Below, piece after piece: positions 1 to 10,346 of a DNA stretch of 64,000 nucleotides. Below the pieces are notes generated by a model. That model did not search any database and was not told where the DNA came from. It saw nothing but the letters and a program-made list of their open reading frames with translations. The stretch is from NCBI GenBank assembly GCA_019636385.1, contig JAHBXT010000001.1, positions 124,001-188,000 on the forward strand, given 5' to 3'. The position numbers were made by a program, and so were the translations under genes. The stretch is from Pirellulaceae bacterium. Its GTDB lineage: Bacteria; Planctomycetota; Planctomycetia; Pirellulales; Pirellulaceae. Numbering within the stretch: position 1 is the stretch's first letter; each line of letters begins with the position of its first letter.

Positions 1-1452
1 GCAGCAGGCTGTGTACTGCTGGCCTGGAGTATGGCACCGCTGGCGTTTGGGCAGGACGAGACGGCTCAGGCCCCCGTGGCGGGGGAAGTCGTTGACGTAT
101 CTTCGGATGAAACACCGCCGCTACCACCTGTGAGTGACCCAGGATATGTGGCGGCCCTTGAGGAGCGACTCAGCAGCTTGGAAGCCGCAGGCAGTGAAGC
201 CGCGTTGGCGGGTCACAACGCCTGGATGCTCACCGCCAGTGCGCTCGTACTATTCATGACAGTGCCCGGCTTAGCCATGTTTTATGGTGGCTTGGTACGT
301 CGCAAGAACGTACTCAGCGTGCTGATGCAATGCATCTTCCTGATGGGAATGATGACCGTGCTGTGGGGCATCATCGGTTATTCGCTGGCTTTTGGCGAGG
401 GTGGACCGTACATCGGCAACTTGGATCACTTGTTCTTGGCTGGTGTGTCGATGTCTGGGGGTGAGGCACCAATGAGTGGGGCGATTCCCACACTCACGTT
501 TATGGTGTTTCAGGGAATGTTCTTCATCATCACCCCGGCGCTGATCTGCGGGGCGTTTGCTGAGCGCATGAAATTCAGCGCCATGGTGGCGTTCAGCGCC
601 ATATGGGGCTTGTTGATTTATTGCCCCCTGTGCCACTGGGTGTGGGGCCTTGGGATTCTGGCATTCGGCGAATCTCACGCGATCCTGGGTGGAGCCCTTG
701 ACTTTGCTGGCGGTACAGTGGTGCATATCAGCTCCGGAGTATCTGCCTTGGTGTGCGCGGTGCTCATCAAACCGCGAATGGGCCTCGGGTCAGAGGACAT
801 GCGTCCGCACAACTTGACCTACACCATACTGGGTGCCGGAATGCTGTGGGTGGGTTGGTTCGGTTTCAATGCTGGCAGTGAGTTGGCTTCAGACGGCGTG
901 GCTTCGAGCGCGTTTGTAGTAACGCATTTTTCTGCAGCCGCAGGTGCCGTTGCTTGGGCAGCCGTCGAATGGATAACTCGTGGCAAAGCCAGCGTGCTGG
1001 GCGCGGCTTCGGGAGCCGTTGCCGGATTGGTCTGCATTACACCGGCAGCAGGTTTCGTTCAACCTATGCCCGCCCTGGTTATGGGCGCTGTAGCTGGCGT
1101 GGTTTGTTACCTGGCTTGCACCAAGGTCAAAGCCGCCTTCAAGTACGATGATTCGCTGGATGCCTTCGGTGTTCACGGCGTGGGTGGTGCAGCCGGTGCC
1201 TTGCTAACCGGCGTATTCGCCACCAAGCACGTAGTCGACAAAGCCGATGGTGTGTGGTATGACCCTAGCGCAGGTATGTCACTGCTGTTGGGGCAAGCCG
1301 CCGCTGTTGGTGTGACAGTCGTCTTTACTGGAATCGGAACATTCATCATTTTGAAAGTGCTCGACGCCGTCATTGGTTTGCGAGTGTCGATGGATGACGA
1401 AGTGCGCGGGTTGGACGTTAGTCAACACGGCGAAGAAGGCTACATTCGATAA
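1..1452 (+). CDS. amt: Ammonium transporter (Amt/MEP/Rh family), 5' end outside window
   Basis: This is an integral inner-membrane channel for ammonium. The reading frame is open from base 1, and the ten codons before the first ATG at 31 encode a hydrophobic stretch ending in a plausible signal-peptidase site (AFGQ), so the true start lies left of the window. The mature protein has about eleven hydrophobic segments. Two pore-histidine regions of the family are visible: one in AGGTVVHISSG, the other in FGVHGVGGAAGALL. The first transmembrane segment contains the family signature around PGLAMFYGGLVRRKN. A PII gene follows 136 bases downstream on the same strand, the classic amt-glnK arrangement in which PII blocks the channel when nitrogen is plentiful. 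Identity is very secure; only the N-terminus is missing. Confidence 0.96.
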   Translation, partial: AAGCVLLAWSMAPLAFGQDETAQAPVAGEVVDVSSDETPPLPPVSDPGYVAALEERLSSLEAAGSEAALAGHNAWMLTASALVLFMTVPGLAMFYGGLVRRKNVLSVLMQCIFLMGMMTVLWGIIGYSLAFGEGGPYIGNLDHLFLAGVSMSGGEAPMSGAIPTLTFMVFQGMFFIITPALICGAFAERMKFSAMVAFSAIWGLLIYCPLCHWVWGLGILAFGESHAILGGALDFAGGTVVHISSGVSALVCAVLIKPRMGLGSEDMRPHNLTYTILGAGMLWVGWFGFNAGSELASDGVASSAFVVTHFSAAAGAVAWAAVEWITRGKASVLGAASGAVAGLVCITPAAGFVQPMPALVMGAVAGVVCYLACTKVKAAFKYDDSLDAFGVHGVGGAAGALLTGVFATKHVVDKADGVWYDPSAGMSLLLGQAAAVGVTVVFTGIGTFIILKVLDAVIGLRVSMDDEVRGLDVSQHGEEGYIR

Positions 1453-1588
1453 TCACCAGTTGGTCGCTCGCAAACCGACGACCGCTGATCCCCCGCGATG
1501 AGCCTTCCGCAATGCGGAGCGACCATCGTCGGATAGTCATCCACACAATCACTGGAAACATTTAAAAACTTGACGAGAGGAACGTTAG

Positions 1589-1927
<339 letters not shown>

Positions 1928-1940
1928 AACGCCCGCGATC

Positions 1941-2001
1941 GCCAATCTGCTGTTCGGCAAAGCTTCACTTTGTGGCGGCCGAGCCGAACAGCAGCATTGG
2001 C
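1941..2001. terminator. Long hairpin between glnK and the convergent 1917-residue gene
   Basis: Bases 1941-1958 pair with 1983-2001: a 6-bp segment (GCCAAT/ATTGGC) and a 12-bp segment (CTGCTGTTCGGC/GCCGAACAGCAG) with one bulged C at 1995 and a 24-base loop. It starts 13 bases after the glnK stop. There is no U-run on either strand, so it may be a Rho-type end, an mRNA-stabilising stem or a shared end for convergent transcripts. Confidence 0.5.
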
Positions 2002-2169
2002 ATCGTTGACAGCCACGCGCTGGCACTGCAGTCCTGAGGTGAACTAGAATTTCCTCCCGGGAAGTCGTGACACTGGCAGGTTCGCCTAGGACCTCGCATT
2101 GAACCCACAGGTGCGCAGTTGTGCTGCGGACCCACGGGCTATGGAATCTATCGCTGGTGGCGTATTGTT

Positions 2170-5100
2170 TTACGGCTGTCGCAGAAAATGAATGAGATCA
2201 GCGAGATCTTGAAGAGCAAGATTTTCTTCGAGTCCTTCGGGCATGAAGGATTTGTTGGCGGTCGTTAATTGCTCGATTTCGCGGCGAGTGATACTGCGTA
2301 TCGCCCCGTTGGCTTGCTTGATGGTCACGCTGCTGGCGGTTTCGCTGATCAGAATACCACTTAGGATTTCGCCAGATTCCAACAGACAGGTGTAGGCCTG
2401 ATATCCGGGCTGGATGTCCAGGTTGGGATCGAGAATGCTGGCCAACAGCTTTTCTGGTGCGTGGCTGACGACGGTGGCCAGGTTGGGGCCGACGTCATGG
2501 CCATCATCATTGCCGTGCCGATGACAGCTGGCACAGCTCTTGAGATAGACTTGTCGACCGTTGACCATGTCACCCGCCAATTGCAGTGCGGGTTGGTATT
2601 TGGCGATGACTGCGGTACGACTGGAAGGTGTGGTCTGCGCGAGAGTCTGTGGTGCGCGCTGTGCTATGGCATTGACAGGGTGCTGGAGCAATTGCGAGCG
2701 CTGCGTCAGGGATAGACTGCTGGCGCTGATCTGCTGCGATTCCAGCCGCTGCAGTAGATCGGCCGTCCAGGCTGTACGCAATAGCCAGACATCGATGGCT
2801 TGACTGCGGAGGTTGGGCGTTAGCTGGTTCCAGGCTCCACCCAGTATCTCTGGAACATCGTCGGCAGCGGATTGCGACAGCGCATTAAGCGCTTGACTCT
2901 GCGTCAGTGAATCGACGTGCGGACTTAAAAAGTCGGCCAGCGCGGTAATCGCTGAAGATCGATGAGTTGGGCTGTGCAGCAGCAGCTTGGCGGCCGCCAG
3001 TCGCGAGGCGATGTCAGCGTCCTGATCGGACACGCGGGCTAAGGCACGGCTCCATAAGGATTCCAATCGCGCGGCGATGGTGGTGAGCTCCATGTTGGAA
3101 TCATCTTGAAGCAATTTGTTAAATTCTGCGCCGATGCTACGCAGTGTTTGCAGCAGTTCGTAGTTTGCAGTGACTTGAGCAGACTCAGGCAGGTTGAACA
3201 GACTTTCGAACACGGTAGTCATAGTGCCAAAATTCGCACGTCCAATAGACTGCCGAAGCAGCGGTTCACGAAAGGCGGCTTGCACTTCCTCATCTTGGGA
3301 CACAAAGATGCCTTTGGCAAACAGCCTCTCATGTGCCAGTGCGGAACTCATGATGGCTGAGACCATGTACGGCTCTGCGGGAAAGCGTCGAGCCAGCTCA
3401 ACCAGCGCTTCAGCGGCTACTGGATCGGTCCACTGGCCTGCGGACAAGGCTAACTGCAAGCAGACTTTGGCATCTACATCTGCGAACAACTTGCAGGCAG
3501 CGGCGATAACTGCCGCACTGGAAGAATTCTCGGCCAATCGGACCGCGTGCTCACGGACTCGCGGATGGGGATCGTTCAGCGCAGTGAGCAAGATGGGATC
3601 GCGCAATGCCGACATGCCGTCCAGCAGGTTGATGATGTGAATGCGAGCGGTCGGTGAATCGTGGTCCCCAAGTGCGCGCTCGAGCAGCTCGGCCGCCTGC
3701 GGTGCTTGCTGCCACCAGAGCATTTGGTGTGCCTTGTCGCGTAGCCACATATTGCTAGATGCCAGATAACGAATCAACTGTTGAGTATTTGCGCCGGTCA
3801 GCTTCGGCACTGGATGATGCGGCTCGATGCTGGGGAAGATTCGGTAGATGCGTCCCCGATCGTCGCCCAGTCGGTAGTGAGGCAACAGTTCTGCGCGACC
3901 TTCAGCAGGCAGCCAATCGGGGTGCTCGATCATGTAGCGATACATGTCCGCGACCCACAAGCCCCCATCGGGACCGGTGCGGACCATTACCGGCCGACAC
4001 CAACGATCTCGACTGGCGAAAAAGTCAATGGCCCCTTCGTTGTCGGGCCGAATCCCTGTATAGCTGACACCGTCGTCAATCATCCAGTTGTGCTGCACCA
4101 GATTGTGAAACGGCTCGCACGTGAAGCAGTGCCCCGGCTGAGGCCGCTGGTCGTTGGGAGTTGCCGATCGTATCAGCGGAAACAACAGATTGTCACCGTA
4201 GATCGTGCTCCCGCAGGCCGAGGTGTATCGCCCCGACTGCTCGAAGCTGTGATAACGCTTCTCTAGTGGACTGGCCGGATAGACTGGGGGACTACCGGTG
4301 GGTACGACATGATGAATTGGACTGACCGTTGGCACATGTGGATTGCGAGCTACATAGCGATCTGGCAAAACATAGTGCCATAACGGACTGGCGTTCTGAG
4401 TACCGAACCAATGCCCCCACTCATCACGATTGCGACCAAACTGCGATGGCCCCGATTCGACTTGCAGCTCACCGGTATCCGGATTGAAGCGAAAGTCACG
4501 ACTGCCCAGCTCATAGGTCCGCCCGTTGCGAATGGACCGGACTTGCACACCCAAGCCATGTGCTGCATGGTGGCCACCGTTGGCGCAGTAGACCCAGTTG
4601 TCTATTCCCCAGCGTAAGCCGTTCATCCGCAACTGTTGATTGCCTTCATTAAATCCTGCAAACAACACCTCACGCACGTCGGCACGGCCATCTCCGTCGG
4701 TGTCTTGCAGAAACAGCAATTGCGGCGCTGCAGTCACCAGCGCACCATCACGCCACGTCAGAATGCCAGTGGGAAAGCTAAGCTTGTCGGCAAACAGTTG
4801 ACTCGTTTCGTAGCGACCATCCCCATCGGTATCTTCCAGCACCCGCACGCGACCGCCGGGCTCTCCTTGTCCATCCAGGCCCAGCGGATAGTCAGCCATT
4901 TCGACAATCCACAAGCGGCCGGCCGCATCCCAATCGAAAGCCACCGGATCAAGAACTTGAGGTTCACAGGCCATCAGGTCCACTCGGTATCCGAGCGGCA
5001 CATGCATGCCGGCAAGCGACTCCTGCGGAGAAATTGGCTGGCTGGTCGTAGTCCGGGCAGGAGCCACCTGGGTTGCGCGCGCAGAACTCGCAATTCCGGA

Positions 5101-7923
5101 ATTCTCAAAAAGCGCGGGAACCAGTTGGTCTTCAATCAAGCGTCCGAAGATCGCCGCATAAGCCAAGCCACCTTGCAGTGGTGCAAACTGATCATTGCGC
5201 GCACCCAGATAGAATTGATTCGCGTCGGAGGCCGTGGACTCTAACTCCCCTTCGATCTCGACCTGGCCATCCAACCAGACTTTGGCGCGACTACCATCTC
5301 GCTGCAGTACCAGATGATGCCAGAATCCCGGCGTGACTATGTTTTTGCCGACCAACACTTGATTGCGCAGGTTGCCATTAAACACAATCAACTTTCCGGT
5401 CAGATCGTTGCGATAGCTGCCGCCTATACCCAAGTGGTCTCCGGCGGCCTGAGCATCAGCATCCGGGCCACGAGAAAACAGATAGGCGGTTACGGCGCGA
5501 GCGCTAATTGGCAAATCATTACGAAACCAGAGTGATACGCTATAGGCTGATGGCGACGGCGACATCGTGCCGCTCAACCGTCCCGATTCAAACTGTGCAA
5601 AGGTGGCGGGGTGAAACGATACCTTGCCCGACGAATTCAAGTTATCGGGCAGTGCATCGAGCGGAGCAAACCAATTGGGCTCGATGGACTGGATCCAATG
5701 TGCGTAGTCTGTCGAGAAGGCGGGTGGCTTAAGTCGCGCGTTACGTTCGCGCTCTTCGGCTTGCTGTTCGGTTGCATCCTGCTGGTGTTCAAGCTGTATT
5801 TTGGAGACACTCCAAAACTGCTGCAGTTGCTCTGTGGTCAATGCTGAGTTAAACACGGCAACTTCATCGACTTTTCCTTGCAGGCCTTGGCCAATGATCA
5901 TTGTCTCAGATAGTGAATTGCCTAATGAGGCTGCGCTCACTACCGGCTGTGGCAGTCCATTGGCGAAAACGCTTAGTTGATTGTGGTGACGAACCAGCGT
6001 CACAAAATTCCATTGATCCGCGCGACCATGCCATGTCGAAGTCTGATCCAGCAACTTTAGCGTCACTTGGTGCTGAGCGTTTTGCATTGCGGTTAGCAAT
6101 TCGCCCGTCGGTCCCTGAATCAAAGCGCCTTGGCGCTGGCTAGCACCACTGCGCTCGCCCAGCCAGAACCACAGGCTGATGGAGTAATCACTGCTCAAGC
6201 CGGCTGTGCTGCACTGCATACTTCCGCCCGCCAAATGGACCGCCCGATTGATCTGATTAGGGCCAGAGAATTCGGAGAATGTCAAGGCTTCGCGCTGGCC
6301 GATGCCGGTGCCGCTGCCCACGCCAGGCAGGAACCAGGCAAAACCGGGTGAGAGCCGGGCTGGCAGTCCGGTGGGCGCTGCGTTGCGAGGTGTGTTGCCA
6401 TCTTCATCGTTCAGCCGCCAGTACTGGACCGGTTTTGAATCCAGAATCTTCTGAGCGTAGGGGCCATGTTGATCTTGCATTACGTGGCGCGGCTGACCTG
6501 TAGCCTCTTCGAGTGCCTGCGTCAGGGTCTCGACAATTTTCGATTCCGCCTCGACTTCCAAGCCCGCCGTCCGAGCGGGCCAAGTGGTATAGCCGCCAAG
6601 TACATGTTGTTCGGGAGTGGGGATGTAGCCTTCAGCACCATTGGCCAATTCGATGTTGAAATGTGAAATTGCCGGGGACCGTCCACGCAGCTTCAGGCCG
6701 GTGAGTGCGTAGACTTCGTTGGGCAGTGTAGCGATCGTCAGGTCGCCAATGCGAATCGCTTGCAACTTGAGCTGTGTCTTCTGCATATCGTGCAAGAAGA
6801 TTGCCTCGTGCGCGTATACCTCCGGTAGCGTCTTGGGTAGGCGCTCTCCCATTTCCGCCGCGACAGTTCTGGCCCAGTCTAAGCGCCGTTGGTCGGGCAC
6901 TCGATAGTTCAGTGCCAGTTTTCTCTCGACCATCTTCAGCTCGACAAAATCGCGGTATTCGACTTTGGCCAGCGCCTTTTCTGCGTAACGCGCCACCTGC
7001 TCCGCATAACCTGTCAGCGTTGGACTATTTGCCGGCGATCCGTAGTCCATCCACATCAGATCGCCGCTGGTGCCTTGCGATATCGCCGCCACAAACGGCC
7101 CGTTGCCTTCCCCAGGCTGCCGCATGATCGTCGCCAGATGTTTGCAAAACAGCCCGAAATAATCGGACGAGACGGCCGGCGCGCCAAAGTAGTGCTGCGA
7201 GTAATTGGCGAACACTGCCAGCGGTTGGTCATCCAGAGTCTTGACTGCAATTACCGACAGCGCTGGATCAACCGGCCCGGACGGACCAATTACTTCCGGG
7301 CTTTGATGTCCGGGATGCATGTGCGCCAGCCCCGTCGCTTCGCCGAACGGATCGACGATCTTGGACTCGGGCTTGCGAATCCAGCGCCGATTGTGCGTGT
7401 GCTGCCAATCATCGACGCTGGCCCAACCGATACGGGCCGGCACAAGATTCTGCTGCGCTGCCACAATGCATTCGGCGATTTTTCCTGGCAGCCTTGCCGC
7501 ATACTTTTTGTCCTGACGCGTCCCCAGGCAACTCATCGCCGCCGGGGCCGAATGGGTATGTGTGGCCGCAACCATCATTCGCTGGCTGTCAATGCCGCAC
7601 TGCTGACTGGCCAGCGACTTGGCCTCGTCGATCAGCGACTGCGTCATCATGCAGGTATCAACCACAGATAACACGATGCGCGTCTGGCCATCATCCAGCA
7701 CCAAAGTGCGCACAAACAACGGGGCGTGAACTGAGGTCGCAGTACCTTCCAGGAAGCTACCGGCGATGATCGACGGATTATCCGGCCCGATATCCCGTGG
7801 AGTAATATCCACCACGGCAGCACCAGCCTTGAAGACGTTAGGCTTATCGGCTTGCGCCGTTGCATCACGAGACAGCATCAGCCCGACATGCAGTGCAACA
7901 ATGATCGAGACTCGAAGCAACAT
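2170..7923 (-). CDS. Giant fusion: ceramidase-like + 2 LamG + PVC dehydrogenase propeller + helical repeats + haem domain
   Basis: This 1917-residue secreted protein has a signal peptide ending near residue 23. Residues ~25-480 resemble neutral/alkaline ceramidases (AAVVDITPRD near the start, AATHTHSAP near residue 120). Residues ~520-705 and ~765-930 are two LamG/concanavalin-like folds. Residues ~970-1360 match the planctomycete membrane-bound dehydrogenase family (start LGYRVDLMACEPQ, then LEDTDGDGR and LQDTDGDGRADV). Residues ~1390-1760 are HEAT-like helices, and ~1780-1917 a haem domain with CASCHRH. The ATG at 7923 has only a weak ribosome site. The dehydrogenase-HEAT-haem part is a standard planctomycete arrangement; a ceramidase-like hydrolase and lectin-like domains in front of it are unusual. 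Likely periplasmic, perhaps hydrolysing a bound amide or lipid and oxidising a product. Substrate is unknown. No stop or frameshift interrupts it. Confidence 0.85.
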   Translation of the reverse strand: MLLRVSIIVALHVGLMLSRDATAQADKPNVFKAGAAVVDITPRDIGPDNPSIIAGSFLEGTATSVHAPLFVRTLVLDDGQTRIVLSVVDTCMMTQSLIDEAKSLASQQCGIDSQRMMVAATHTHSAPAAMSCLGTRQDKKYAARLPGKIAECIVAAQQNLVPARIGWASVDDWQHTHNRRWIRKPESKIVDPFGEATGLAHMHPGHQSPEVIGPSGPVDPALSVIAVKTLDDQPLAVFANYSQHYFGAPAVSSDYFGLFCKHLATIMRQPGEGNGPFVAAISQGTSGDLMWMDYGSPANSPTLTGYAEQVARYAEKALAKVEYRDFVELKMVERKLALNYRVPDQRRLDWARTVAAEMGERLPKTLPEVYAHEAIFLHDMQKTQLKLQAIRIGDLTIATLPNEVYALTGLKLRGRSPAISHFNIELANGAEGYIPTPEQHVLGGYTTWPARTAGLEVEAESKIVETLTQALEEATGQPRHVMQDQHGPYAQKILDSKPVQYWRLNDEDGNTPRNAAPTGLPARLSPGFAWFLPGVGSGTGIGQREALTFSEFSGPNQINRAVHLAGGSMQCSTAGLSSDYSISLWFWLGERSGASQRQGALIQGPTGELLTAMQNAQHQVTLKLLDQTSTWHGRADQWNFVTLVRHHNQLSVFANGLPQPVVSAASLGNSLSETMIIGQGLQGKVDEVAVFNSALTTEQLQQFWSVSKIQLEHQQDATEQQAEERERNARLKPPAFSTDYAHWIQSIEPNWFAPLDALPDNLNSSGKVSFHPATFAQFESGRLSGTMSPSPSAYSVSLWFRNDLPISARAVTAYLFSRGPDADAQAAGDHLGIGGSYRNDLTGKLIVFNGNLRNQVLVGKNIVTPGFWHHLVLQRDGSRAKVWLDGQVEIEGELESTASDANQFYLGARNDQFAPLQGGLAYAAIFGRLIEDQLVPALFENSGIASSARATQVAPARTTTSQPISPQESLAGMHVPLGYRVDLMACEPQVLDPVAFDWDAAGRLWIVEMADYPLGLDGQGEPGGRVRVLEDTDGDGRYETSQLFADKLSFPTGILTWRDGALVTAAPQLLFLQDTDGDGRADVREVLFAGFNEGNQQLRMNGLRWGIDNWVYCANGGHHAAHGLGVQVRSIRNGRTYELGSRDFRFNPDTGELQVESGPSQFGRNRDEWGHWFGTQNASPLWHYVLPDRYVARNPHVPTVSPIHHVVPTGSPPVYPASPLEKRYHSFEQSGRYTSACGSTIYGDNLLFPLIRSATPNDQRPQPGHCFTCEPFHNLVQHNWMIDDGVSYTGIRPDNEGAIDFFASRDRWCRPVMVRTGPDGGLWVADMYRYMIEHPDWLPAEGRAELLPHYRLGDDRGRIYRIFPSIEPHHPVPKLTGANTQQLIRYLASSNMWLRDKAHQMLWWQQAPQAAELLERALGDHDSPTARIHIINLLDGMSALRDPILLTALNDPHPRVREHAVRLAENSSSAAVIAAACKLFADVDAKVCLQLALSAGQWTDPVAAEALVELARRFPAEPYMVSAIMSSALAHERLFAKGIFVSQDEEVQAAFREPLLRQSIGRANFGTMTTVFESLFNLPESAQVTANYELLQTLRSIGAEFNKLLQDDSNMELTTIAARLESLWSRALARVSDQDADIASRLAAAKLLLHSPTHRSSAITALADFLSPHVDSLTQSQALNALSQSAADDVPEILGGAWNQLTPNLRSQAIDVWLLRTAWTADLLQRLESQQISASSLSLTQRSQLLQHPVNAIAQRAPQTLAQTTPSSRTAVIAKYQPALQLAGDMVNGRQVYLKSCASCHRHGNDDGHDVGPNLATVVSHAPEKLLASILDPNLDIQPGYQAYTCLLESGEILSGILISETASSVTIKQANGAIRSITRREIEQLTTANKSFMPEGLEENLALQDLADLIHFLRQP

Positions 7924-8027
7924 GCAAAAAACTTTCTACATTCAAGCCTTCAACTGACAGCAGCTCCTGTGACGCTCTGAGCTACGCGGAGTACTTCAAC
8001 CAAATGAGCATTCACCTGCTCAGGAAG

Positions 8028-8657
8028 CTATCGAACATACCCAATGGTCGAGACGAAATGGCACACGGAGCCCAACAGTACAAAGAAGTGCCAAATCCCG
8101 TGAGCGTGGGTGAGCATTCGAGCCTTGTCTAGCAAGTAGAAAGCCGCGCCCAGCGTATAGGAAATTCCCCCTGCAATCAGCCAGTACAGGCCCACATCGG
8201 ATATAGTCACCCGTAGATTGGACAATTCAATTGCACCGACCCAGCCCATGCCTAGATAGATCAACATTTGGCCAAATTTTATCAATCGACCGGACAAGAA
8301 TAGTTCGCTGATGATACCCACTGCCGCTAATGCCCAAACGACAAGAAAAATCCGCCATCCGTTGCCGTCGCGCAGACTGATCAATGTGTAGGGTGTGTAG
8401 GTACCGGCGATCAGCACATAGATGGCGATGTGATCGAACAGCTGAAAGAGGTCTTTGAGACGCGGCATTCGAAAGCTGTGGTAAAGCGTTGACATGGCGT
8501 ACATCAATACCAACGCGATGCCAAACACACTGAAACTGAATACCAGCACGGGATCGCCGATTTGAATACTGATCGCCAACAGTGCGCCCAGACCCATTAA
8601 AGCCAACGCGGCCCCTACCAAATGGCTGATGCTGTTGAGTCTCTCGCCGTAGTACAT
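8028..8657 (-). CDS. Hemolysin III / PAQR family membrane protein
   Basis: This 209-residue protein has seven hydrophobic segments. It shows the family pattern: an N-terminal ERLNSISHLVGA, a STLYHSF motif after the second to third helices, FDHIAIYVLIAGTYTP in the middle and a C-terminal HAHGIWHFFVLLGS. The conserved histidines in these motifs form the metal-binding site in PAQR relatives. Bacterial members are called hemolysin III or TrhA; roles in membrane fluidity have been reported and hemolysis is not established for most. The gene stands alone between the ceramidase-like fusion and a hydrolase on the same strand, about 100 and 270 bases away. The family call is safe; the function is not. 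Confidence 0.9.
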   Translation of the reverse strand: MYYGERLNSISHLVGAALALMGLGALLAISIQIGDPVLVFSFSVFGIALVLMYAMSTLYHSFRMPRLKDLFQLFDHIAIYVLIAGTYTPYTLISLRDGNGWRIFLVVWALAAVGIISELFLSGRLIKFGQMLIYLGMGWVGAIELSNLRVTISDVGLYWLIAGGISYTLGAAFYLLDKARMLTHAHGIWHFFVLLGSVCHFVSTIGYVR

Positions 8658-8928
8658 GGATATTCAAACCGTGGACCGAGTATCAAGAGTGTCACGATCT
8701 ACCGGATCAAAATGAATTCCCAGCGGCCATGCTCAGGAACATCACCGCGCATTTCCTTGTCGCTATTCTAGCCCGAACAGTCGGGCGATTGAATCTCATC
8801 CAAGTGCCATACTTTCGGTCGCAGGCTGCACAGCCACAATCCTGCTTCTGGACAGACAGCCCGTCTAAATGACTCGCGACCATCGACGGATTATCCGTTC
8901 CGCTGGACAGGGGGTACAACGAATAGCA

Positions 8929-10125
8929 CTATTTCTTGTACTTAGGGGATTCCATGATCTTGGCCATGTCCAACAGGATTTTGGGAATGTACAGCGCCCC
9001 TGAGTAATGATCGACAGGCATTTCGATGTGGTGCTCGGCCGATAGCGAAGCGGCTTTGGCCAAGGCGTGCGAACAGGCGGGAGGCACGACATCGTCGAAT
9101 TTGCCGCTGTACAGCCAAGTTACTTCAGGCCGCACGCGATGGGCCACGCGCAGCGGTTCGATGTGTCGAGTCCCTTCTTTGATCATTTCAGGCGTAGCAC
9201 CGGCTTCCTCCAGTCGCTGACGCACATTGGCGGCGTCTTTGGCACCGTTGAAAATCACTTGATTCAGGTCACCACCGGCTAGCAGCACAAAGACGCGATC
9301 AAATCCAGCATCAAAACCACCGACGGTTGCCGTCACAAAGCCGCCCAGGCTGGTTCCCTGAATGCCAATCATCGAACTGTCTACATAGGGCAACGCAGCA
9401 ACAGCATCTCGAGCGCGGCGCGCGTCCGCAATTGCCTGCTTCATGGCGGGAATCAGCCGCAGCGCATCGGCCTCTTTGGCGTGGGCTTCGCCGATCTGTG
9501 CACTCTTGCGAACGCCGTAGCCGGGCATTTGCATCATGAAGGTGTGCAATCCGTGGGCACGCAGTCCCTGGGCAATCATGCGACCGACCGTCATGCCGCT
9601 GCCCGATTCGTGAACGACAACCATGGCTGGGGCCCTTACCGGCCGGCCAAGTTCATCGTGGGCTACATACCATTCGACGGCCACCAGGTCATTCGTGGAA
9701 TCACCCAGCGGCAACGGCGAATCAAATCGCACCATGCGCTCCATGCGATCACCAACACGCGGCTGGGCCAGTTGCACTTTGAATTTCCCCAGTTGCCAAC
9801 TCAGTCCGTCCAGGCACTCTCGAGCATCTTCATTGTCCTCTTGGCCACAATTAAGCGTATCCTGCGCGGTAAACTCTCTACCCACCGCCAGCTCGGCGAT
9901 GCCCTCTAAATTAGCTCCGGTTGGTTTGACCGGTTTTTCAGCGGAAGCTTGATCGCTCGCGACCGCCGACTGCCTTGAGTCGCTAGCCGCCGAGCGAGGC
10001 TCTTGACCGACAGCGGACCGGTTCATCCAACAACTGACCGCCAGAATGATGCCCATTACGGCCACCGATTGCCATGCTTTAAGCCAGTTGCAAGCTGCGG
10101 TTGATTGAAATGTCATTAAACGCAT
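8929..10125 (-). CDS. Secreted alpha/beta hydrolase (dienelactone hydrolase / acetyl-xylan esterase-like)
   Basis: This 398-residue protein has an N-terminal hydrophobic segment (about residues 18-35) ending near AVGQ, so it is exported or membrane-anchored. A low-complexity Ala/Ser linker follows. The hydrolase core begins around residue 110. MVVVHESGSGM resembles the oxyanion-hole strand, and GIQGTSLGG is a G-x-S-x-G nucleophile elbow with Ser in TSLGG. A C-terminal DDVVPP with a later VDHYSGALY fits the acid and histidine of the triad. The substrate cannot be read from the sequence. An in-frame ATG lies three codons downstream of the chosen start. Confidence 0.8.
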   Translation of the reverse strand: MRLMTFQSTAACNWLKAWQSVAVMGIILAVSCWMNRSAVGQEPRSAASDSRQSAVASDQASAEKPVKPTGANLEGIAELAVGREFTAQDTLNCGQEDNEDARECLDGLSWQLGKFKVQLAQPRVGDRMERMVRFDSPLPLGDSTNDLVAVEWYVAHDELGRPVRAPAMVVVHESGSGMTVGRMIAQGLRAHGLHTFMMQMPGYGVRKSAQIGEAHAKEADALRLIPAMKQAIADARRARDAVAALPYVDSSMIGIQGTSLGGFVTATVGGFDAGFDRVFVLLAGGDLNQVIFNGAKDAANVRQRLEEAGATPEMIKEGTRHIEPLRVAHRVRPEVTWLYSGKFDDVVPPACSHALAKAASLSAEHHIEMPVDHYSGALYIPKILLDMAKIMESPKYKK

Positions 10126-10346
10126 TTGGTTGCTTCTTTACTATATTTAAGGAGCAGTGATCTAATCGGATCGCCTTGGCACGTTACTAATTGGAATGAA
10201 ACAACATTCCTATGTGGTATACTTTACTCGCAGACGAAATTGGGGGATAGGGATTGGACTGCCAGAATTGGCGGAGGCCCGTCGACTTGCGCGACCCTCG
10301 AGCGACTGCACATTTCTAAATACCTATGGTTGGAGTTCAAACACAA

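Noticed and set aside
6889..7671. 260-codon plus-strand frame opposite the ceramidase-like domain
   Set aside because: Antisense shadow over conserved ceramidase motifs.
8707..8919. 70-codon minus-strand frame between the hemolysin III and hydrolase genes
   Set aside because: No ribosome site, no recognisable pattern, and atypical residue mix.
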